Of a DNA stretch of 26,963 nt, positions 20,288 to 26,963 are shown in pieces. The notes under the pieces were generated by a model. The model worked only from the letters and a program-made list of their open reading frames with translations. It was not told the origin of the DNA and did not search any database. Source of the stretch: Intoshia linei (taxonomy: Eukaryota; Orthonectida; Rhopaluridae); the NCBI GenBank assembly GCA_001642005.1, contig LWCA01000453.1, positions 1 to 26,963 of the forward strand, written 5' to 3'. The first letter of the stretch is position 1; every line of letters begins with the position of its first letter. The position numbers were made by a program, and so were the translations under genes.

Positions 20288-23200
20288 ATATCAAATAGCA
20301 TGAAGGGACAATGGGAAATTCTAGAGACTAATATAATTGCTGTTTTCAGAAATTGTTACGAAAAAGTTTCATTTGAAAAACTATATCATTTATGCTACAG
20401 TATGACCATTCAACAATGCAGTACAGTCATTTATTTTGGTCTAAAACACATTGTTAGACACCATATCAATGAAAATGTAATTTTAGAATAAAAATGTGAG
20501 TAACTTTTAAATTTTAAAACGTTGAACCTTATAATAGTACATAAAATATGTACAGGGCTGGCTGAAATGCTGGTATCAGTAGAATTTTTCTGGAACTGGT
20601 ACCAGCTACAACAACAGTACCAGCTAGCCATCAGCAATAGAAAAATCTTTAATAAACGACATATTTTTGAACGATATATTGATTTTACATGATAATTGTA
20701 AATAAATTTTACTCCGATTAAAATTGATTTGTAGTCGTTTACTTACCGTGTATATAAAATGGAATGTATGTGTGTTACCGTTTATTTAACCCTTTCACTG
20801 TCTGTGTATTCTATACTATACACAGCAATTTCACTTCACACGTCTGTGTATTATATGATATACATAGCATAATTATTAAAAACTTTATTATTTTTTTTCA
20901 TACATTTTCACATAGGTAATTTAAAAATAATACAAGTTTAAATTAAAATATAAATTCCAGACGTGGGGTGATGCATGATAAAATAGTATTAGACAGTGAA
21001 AGGGTTAAAAAATTGATAATGGTAGAATTTAAAAAACCAAAATTCTAATACAATTTTTTCTAGGACGTGTTTTTATCTATTTTTCAGTTTCAGAATTCGT
21101 GAAAAGAAGAGTCCTTCAGGGTAAAAATCCACATTACCCTTTTTTTAAATAAAAAAAGCCCTAGAATTTTAAAAAATACAGGTGGTACAGTTTTATCCTG
21201 TTAACACACACAAAAAATTTCAATCTGAATAAGTGACGCCTTCATGGTCAAAAAAATACTTTAATAATTATTTTTTTTTATTTCGAAACTATTTTATTAA
21301 AACAAAAAATTTGACATAATTAATGGTCGTACAATTAAAAAAAAGAAGATTATTCTGATATAGCTTATTCCATATGATATAAAGACAAAATTTCAAGCCC
21401 AGAAGTCTACGCATTCCCGATCAAAAATAATTTTTAATATATTATCAACCACTATTTTCAAATATTTCGATCAAAATAAAAATTGAAAATGTAAATATTG
21501 ATCCTACAATTTCAAAAAAAAATGTGCATTGAACGTCTACACATTTTCAATAAAGAAATATGGATGAATCTATATAATTCATTCCTTCGCAATTTTTCAA
21601 TCTTAAATTCTCATTTTCAAAACATTTTGTTTAAAATTTAAATTAAATCAACAACAACGAATTACTAAAAGTAATACAACTTTGTTATTATCAATTAAAA
21701 TAGTTATTACTTTGGTAAAAATGTAAAAGATATGATTTAAAACATTTTTCATTAAAAACCTTATTTTTTGACAAAAATGTAGATAGAACATTATAACTAA
21801 CACTGCGATTTATTACAATGCTTTGCAATGTTGGTAAAATTCATCCGAAATATGCTTTTAAAGTGCTGATTCTTTTAATTTTTGATACAAAATTGATATT
21901 TTTTGCTCAATCATTATTTATATTCGAATAAATTATCAAATCATTACCATACGCGATCAACTATGAATTTCTTAAAATACCTTACACTAATCTTTAATTT
22001 ACAATATTTAACTCACTACGGGCAAACTTGTAATTTAAAAAATCTTAACATTTCCATTTCACATACAGCAGGGGTGTCAGACTCAATTTGCTTGGCGGGC
22101 CAAATGTGAAAAAAATTATTACTCAAAAAATTATGTTAAAACTAACAGATTTAATTAATTCATAAAATGAAATATGAAACAATACAAATGGAGTAAGTGT
22201 ACAAATAATGTTAAAATTGTAATAATGAATAAATAAATTATGAAACATATATATGAAAAAACTGTAAAATAAGAAATAAAAATTTATATTATAACGCGGC
22301 CCGCACATTCCATAATTGTGGGCCGCAAATGGCCCGAGGGTTGCATAATTGACACCCCTGATATACAGTCAAACATCTATTATTCGCCTGATTAATTTAT
22401 AGATATAAACCTTCTTTACAAATAATAATTAATGCCTATAAATGTTATTAAAATTACTAATTTTTCAATTTATAATAGTATTTTTAATTTTTGCGACCAG
22501 GTGGTTACGACCAGCACATTATTGCTGCCAGTGGTACCAACATCAAACTGGTATCAGTTCAGCTGGCGCCACCCTAAATATGTACAATTTTTAAATTGTT
22601 TCATTTTATTAGGGTGATTTTGCCGGTAAGTACGGGCTTAATTTCAGACAACTCGGATGTTCATTGAAATGGACTAATTTGTAAAATTTAGATTTTCCCA
22701 ATGTTGTCTAAATGTTCATCAAAGGATTTACTCAAAACCTTCTCCATAACTTGGTCAACATATAAAAAATCAGTTTATTTAGTTTCTGATATTTTAATGT
22801 ACATGGATAACAATTACTTGTCCATTAAGAATATGGATTCTGTACAACTTCTTGCATACAATTTGTTTAAAGAATTGGTTCTCTTAAAAATGAAAGTTTC
22901 GTTATCTCAACAGTTGTTGACCCATTTTGAGAAACTTTATGCTGGAGAATTTATAGAAGCGTGTGCAGTGTAAATTTATATTTAAATGTTAATATTATTG
23001 AAATGTATTTATGGAGTAGGGTAATTTCATTTTGAACTTTTTTCTGATATGTATAAAGATATAGGGATAAATTCAATTTATGTGGAATGAGACATATTTT
23101 AATATTTATATCAAAAAAACCATATTTTTACGTTTGTCTGTTTTCCTTACTTTTTCATTTGTAAATAAATTAGCTTGTCTGCTATGTACTTAGAGCTAAG

Positions 23201-25639
23201 AGTGACTAGCTCTTCGAGCGCGGAATTTTGAATTAAAATATTGATTCCTAGTTCGAAGTTGGAACTTCGAACTTGACATGAGGTACCTCTAATTAATATA
23301 TAATCTAGAAACAATATAAAAAGTGTATGTGAAATGCTTTACGATATTGACAATACCCGAGAAATATACAAGCAATTTTTTAATAATCCATACGTTGATA
23401 TCACTGAATCTTATTTTTTAACAATATATCAAGAATTGCTACAACATCAAAATTGTATGCTATATATAAACAGAGTTAATAATGTTTTGGATAATGAAAT
23501 TAATCATGTTAATCAATTTACTCATCACATGTCGTTATTTCATGTTCAACGATTGGTGTATAAAGTCTTTCAACTTGATAAAATTGATATTTTACTCAAT
23601 ATGGAACACGGCAGTCTTTTGCAATTTTATCATGAACGCAATTATACCGGTAATATCCTTACTTATACAATATGTTATGCAATATTTGTTTGAATGTGTG
23701 TTACCGTTTATTTCAATAACTACTAGCCTGAGAAGTTTATAAAGTCCACATTTTAATTACAGTTTTTTCCGGGGTGTTACCAAAATACATTTTAACCTCC
23801 CAAACTCACATCTTACCTGTTAAAAACCCCAATTGTCCTTTTTTTGAAAATCAAATAAGTTGGAGAATTTAAAAAAAAATATATACTCTGAACGGATTTT
23901 AAAATCATAAATATTATCATAAATTTAAATTTAAAAAAATATATCTTCAGGGTCAAAACCCCAAATTACCCTTTTTTTTAATGAAAACAACCCTATAATT
24001 AAAAAAATGTACAGGTGGTACAGTTGTATCCTGTTAACACACACAAAAAATTTTAATCTGAATAAGTGACGCCTTCACGGTCAAAAAGGATTTTAGTATT
24101 TATATATTTTTTTTCCGAAATAATTAACGGTCCGAAAATTTAAAAAAAAATTATTCTGATACAGCTTATTCCAGTTGATATAAATTCAAAATTTCAACCC
24201 CAAAAATCTACGCATTCCAGTGAAAAATAATTTATCAACCTTTATTTTTCAAATATTTCGATTAAAATAAAAATTGAAAATGTAATTGTTCCTACAATTT
24301 CAAAAAAAGTGTGCATTGAACGTCTACACATTTCCAATAAAGATATAATAAAAATCTATATAATTCGTAATCGATATAATATGATTGATAACTTATATAT
24401 TTTTAGAATTATCAAAAATTTACAACTATGTGACGTTATTTAAAAACAAAGAATTTCAATCTTGTACCTATAACCCTCTTGAAATTTTTGAAATGCATTG
24501 TCACAAAATGTTGAATGATGAAATTTCTAATATCGATTTAAAAGTTATAAATTTTGAAGAAAAAATGACTGCTTTAGAGGTTTTAATAGTACATTTTTTA
24601 TTTATATTAAATTTATTTGTAGAATATATACGATTTCTTGTCAGCTTTCAAAATTATGACGACTAAAGTGTTTGTTGATTATAATGTAGAGTTTTTAAAA
24701 TCCAACATTGTTAATTTTGTGAATTCGTTTGGTGGTTTGGAAGAGTGCATTGCAATGTTCATTTGCAACAATATTTCAACTTTTGTAATATATTTATTTT
24801 ATATTTGTTAATACGGCTATATTAATCAACACTGTTATTGGTCCAAGTCCGTGTTTCTCACTTTTTCCATTGGGCTCACTTGAAATCATTTAAAAGATTT
24901 TGGCGTACAAAAAATGACAAAATAGGCAAAAATTTTTATTTGTTGTGTTTTTATTACTGAAAATCTTTACTATACTATAACATTTTATAAAGTAAAAGAT
25001 GTAGATTGAAGAAAAAAATCTGCTGTAGCTGATCGTTTGTGAAATGGTAAACCGTTTCCAATGTTTACCTTTAAAATTTAATTAATATAAATGTTATTCT
25101 TCTTTTTAATTCACGATCCGAACAAGACCTAATGGACCATGTCACAGAACTCTAATTGGGACCACTGGTCTCTACAATGTGTAATGTCTTGTATTAGTGT
25201 AGTTTCCTTGTAATTTTGAATGATAAAGATTTTATATGGCCTTTACATGAAAATTGGGTTCATATTATTCAATCCGTAGGGTCGATGGTCGGTTTGGAGT
25301 TATATATTCGAGAATGTGCTTATAATTGAATTAATCCTGAATTAGAATTACTTGTTTTTTTTGATCAAGTATATGTATCAATTTTTTATCCGAAAAAAAT
25401 TTATTACGATAGAATTTTATAGTTTTCCAGATGATTATTAATTTTGTTTATTATTTTATTTATGTTTTTAGGATACCGAAGATGGTCAGTTTTTCCTGGA
25501 TATTATATTTATTATACTACCTCACCTTCACAATAAAGATGTTTTTAATCATTATTACCAAAAATTTTTATCTAAAAAACTCTTGTCTGAAAAATACGAA
25601 TTTTCTCAAAATGATAAATTATTTGTGAAAAAATTATTG
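20288..25639 (+). CDS. CUL3: Cullin, CUL3-like, N-terminal and central part (3' end beyond window)
   Basis: A cullin scaffold; the family holds an adaptor at its N-terminus and RBX1/E2 at its C-terminus in ubiquitin ligases (CUL3 uses BTB proteins). Exons 20288-20476, 22692-22969, 23324-23649, 24407-24579, 24623-24784 and 25472-25639 agree in phase. From ATG 20300 they give 428 codons. Landmarks: SFEKLYHLCYSM (CUL3 has SFEELYRNAYTM); SDILMYMDNNYL (CUL3 RDILMYMDRVYV); EFIEACAVVCEML; ELSKIYNYVTLF; NIYDFLSAFKIM; and HNKDVFNHYYQKFLSKKLL, the start of the cullin homology domain. The DILMYMD block points to CUL3, but overall it is clearly diverged. The RBX1-binding WHB region and neddylation lysine are not in view. 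An in-frame TAA at 20282-20284 means either ATG 20300 is the start or an upstream exon exists. Introns 1 and 3 are largely transposon. Confidence 0.82.
20737..21600 (+). mobile_element. Helitron-like element, copy 2, interrupted by a MITE
   Basis: ATGTGTGTTACCGTTTATTT near 20768 equals the 5' region of copy 3 (near 23694) and is then broken by the TTAA MITE 20786-21008. After the MITE the family resumes: ACAGGTGGTACAGTTTTATC, GTGACGCCTTCATGG, and GTGCATTGAACGTCTACACA near 21523. The 3' part differs from that of copy 1. Confidence 0.55.
20786..21008. mobile_element. TTAA-flanked piggyBac-like MITE, family B copy 2
   Basis: TTAACCCTTTCACTGTCTG on the left, CAGTGAAAGGGTTAA on the right. Inverted relative to the copy at 19362. 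It is inserted in Helitron-like copy 2, so it arrived later. Confidence 0.8.
22069..22360. mobile_element. hAT-type MITE, 292 bp
   Basis: CAGGGGTGTCAGACTC on the left and AATTGACACCCCTG on the right. Subterminal GGCGGGCC faces GTGGGCCGC. Flanks are ACATACAG and ATATACAG (7/8). GC-rich subterminal blocks around an AT-rich middle are typical of this widespread MITE type. Confidence 0.88.
23656..24372 (+). mobile_element. Helitron-like element, copy 3
   Basis: It starts TCCTTACTTATACAATATG after a host A, matching the 5' end of copy 1. The shared interior includes GTCCACATTTTAATTACAG, CAGGGTCAAAACCCCAAATT and AATAAGTGACGCCTTCACGG. Its 3' part is shared with copy 2 (GTGCATTGAACGTCTACACA near 24311) but lacks the hairpin seen in copy 1; the right boundary is approximate. 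It fills cullin intron 3. Confidence 0.6.
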
Positions 25640-25765
25640 GTATGTTTATATTGAAATTTCAAAGTTTAGAGTAGTTCCTTATATACATTTACGATGTTAA
25701 TATTTTTAAATCTATTAGTAAACAGTTACATTACTTTGATAAGTCAATATCACTTTTATTTAGTA

Positions 25766-25885
25766 TATCTCTTCGTTAAGAATGATAGGTCTACCAGACT
25801 AAAAAAGTATTATATCTCTTTTCTCTCTAGAGGTCTTGATATGTCTCTTTTTTAGTGTTTTTCTCTCTCCTTGTGAGGTTACAAT
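25766..25885 (+). repeat. Diverged interspersed repeat, partner of 7070-7165
   Basis: CTCTTCGTTAAGAATGAT, ATATCTCTTTTCTCTC and GTGAGGTTACAA recur in the same order in inverted orientation at 7070-7165. The termini are unknown. Confidence 0.4.
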
Positions 25886-26060
25886 TAATTTAAACAACGA
25901 ATTAAAGGGACAATCAAATTTTAAAATAAGAAAAATAAACATAAAATAGTAAAAAATGTATGACAGTAGACATTAAAATAGTATGTATTATTTAAGTGTC
26001 TTTATTTTTGTACATTTTCTGCTTTAAAACCTAGAGCGATTAAAATTATTGAAAAAATTG

Positions 26061-26410
26061 TAAATTGAAATTTAATTTAAATTTGAAAATCGATAGTTAC
26101 TAAATTTTTTAATTAATGATTTAATCTTTTTATTTTAGAATAATTAAAATAAATTTAAAAAAAAACTGACCGGCGTAATAACTAAATTAGTGTAACCAGA
26201 ATAAAGTCCTACTTCAATTTTAGTTTATGTGAAGTTAATTCTAAAGCCAAAATTACATATCTATTAGTGCAAAAAAATATTTTTGGGTTAACATTGTTTC
26301 TAAATAAACTAAAACTGATAGTTCGACATTTTCCGGTCTAACTAAATAAAATGATGAACAACTAATAAAATAAATGTAAATTTAATTTGAATTTGAAAAT
26401 CGATAGTTAC
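26061..26410 (+). repeat. Pair of 40-bp direct repeats
   Basis: 26061-26100 and 26371-26410 match at 37 of 40 positions, both ending GAAAATCGATAGTTAC, with starts 310 bp apart. This could be a small tandem duplication or the ends of a degraded element. Confidence 0.5.
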
Positions 26411-26507
26411 AAAATTATGGAATTTATGATTTGAAATTTTTTGAGTACATGTATATGATATTTTGTTTAATTTTAAAGAAATACAGTAATTTTCAATATA
26501 TTGAATA

Positions 26508-26560
26508 TTAACACTATGCGTGTGATAATATACTTTTTTGACATGTTACATGTTTTAACT
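26508..26560 (+). repeat. Left end of a TTAA MITE, same family as 4711-4803
   Basis: TTAACACTATGCGTGTG differs from the 4711 end at one position. No right end was identified, so the extent is nominal. Confidence 0.4.
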
Positions 26561-26586
26561 GTATACGACTTAAATATTATAAATAA

Positions 26587-26690
26587 CTAGAATGGCTGTT
26601 TTGTACTACGTACAAACAGCACTTAGCTCTGCCGAGGGCACTCTTTTATTATACCAAAAAAATAAATTCACGTTGAAAATCTAACTTAAA
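26587..26690 (-). mobile_element. Helitron-like 3' end, copy 4 (partial)
   Basis: Read on the minus strand it ends with a hairpin (arms GCTGTTTGTAC and GTACAAAACAGC, loop GTA), CATT, CTAG and a host T. The next 70 bp inward (CCAAAAAAATA region on the plus strand) match copy 1, then similarity fades. Confidence 0.6.
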
Positions 26691-26730
26691 AAAATCCTAC
26701 TATTAACTATTATCAATCTTTTAAAGGAGT

Positions 26731-26963
26731 GGTTCCCAAATTTTTTTCAGGTGGAACCGTCATATCACATTACTTTTTACTTTAAAGTGAATTATTCCAT
26801 CTTAATTTTTTTTGTTAACATTTGCGTAAAGAATTTTAAAAACAATTATCCCATTTTTTAATTTATTAGACAGAATGTGTGTATAATATTAAAAATAAAG
26901 TAAAAACAGTCCAATCCTAAAAATTGTCATAAATAGTATAAATTCCAGAAAAAATAAAATTAT
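26731..26963 (+). repeat. Possible hAT-like end running off the window
   Basis: GAGTGGTTCCCAAATTTTTTT with a following GGTGGAACC resembles the start of insect hAT MITEs and the sequence at 10826. The right end would lie outside the window. Confidence 0.3.

Larger units (their letters stand above)
20553..22576. mobile_element. hAT-like element of about 2 kb hosting nested insertions
   Basis: Flanked by AATATGTA at 20545-20552 and 22577-22584. It begins CAGGGCTGGC with GCTGGTATCAG shortly after. It ends CTGGTATCAG...GGCGCCACCCTA, so the termini are roughly inverted. No transposase is readable. Inside lie a TTAA MITE, a Helitron-like copy and a hAT MITE. It makes up nearly all of cullin intron 1. 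Confidence 0.65.
25640..26963. other. Downstream part of the cullin locus without a recognised exon
   Basis: It begins with the donor GTATGTTT after the last visible cullin exon. No sequence resembling the next expected block (the ECG-x-x-YTSKLEGMF region) was found, so the following exons probably lie to the right of the window. It holds the repeats listed separately. Confidence 0.5.

Noticed and set aside
21903-22109. 68-codon plus-strand open frame
   Set aside because: It runs into the left end of the 22069 MITE and has no family resemblance.
23482-23742. 86-codon open frame overlapping cullin exon 3
   Set aside because: Alternative frame of a coding exon that matches cullins in the other frame.
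26061-26410. LTRs of a retrotransposon
   Set aside because: The direct repeats are only about 40 bp, with no TG..CA ends, primer-binding site or polypurine tract.
1-26963. tRNA or rRNA genes
   Set aside because: No tRNA cloverleaf motifs (such as GGTTCGA with matching acceptor arms) or GC-rich conserved rRNA blocks were seen on either strand by eye.

Overview
This window is AT-rich (introns and spacers are mostly A/T), spliced, eukaryotic nuclear DNA. It carries metazoan signalling and housekeeping genes (G-protein beta-5, an OSTF1-type SH3/ankyrin protein, a Ras-family GTPase with a CAAX end, a PICOT-type glutaredoxin, proteasome beta-1, a cullin). Introns are short where no transposon has landed, and there are many hAT- and piggyBac-type miniature elements. 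An arthropod, most likely an insect, fits best; this is inference, and the proteins are divergent enough that I do not name a genus.

Layout. 1-1080: fossil hAT transposase (BED finger plus DUF659 region) on the minus strand, with two in-frame stops. 1541-5123 (+): the C-terminal five WD blades of a GNB5 homologue in six exons; its 5' exons lie left of the window or were not found. 5207-9900 (-): an OSTF1 homologue in nine exons whose phases all agree (204 aa), convergent with GNB5 and only 83 bp away. 9967-16283 (-): a three-exon Ras-like GTPase (408 aa) with a long N-terminal extension, a degenerate G4 motif, a ~100-residue insert and a C-terminal CIVQ box. 16820-17685 (-): a two-exon glutaredoxin (217 aa). 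18470-19186 (-): intronless proteasome beta-1 (PSMB6). 20288-25639 (+): a CUL3-like cullin, six exons visible, 3' part beyond the window.

Most of the remaining DNA is transposon-derived. Several elements can be delimited by target-site duplications: hAT MITEs at 2637-2870, 4058-4446, 13417-14122 and 22069-22360; a 2-kb hAT-like element at 20553-22576 that hosts three other elements; TTAA-flanked piggyBac-like MITEs at 4711-4803, 9197-9330, 19362-19575 and 20786-21008. There are also foldback elements with internally repetitive arms (3388-4000 and 8077-8902) and a Helitron-like family (5874-6518, about 20737-21600, 23656-24372, 26587-26690) whose 3' hairpin shows a compensatory base-pair change between copies.

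The genes are unrelated housekeeping or signalling genes and do not form one pathway, although four of them lie head-to-tail on the minus strand and two of these are only 66 bp apart. I saw no tRNA, rRNA or CRISPR array. The most unusual items are the atypical GTPase, the Helitron-like family and the two foldback elements; none is shown here to be a new functional system. All exon models are from reading the sequence, without transcript support.
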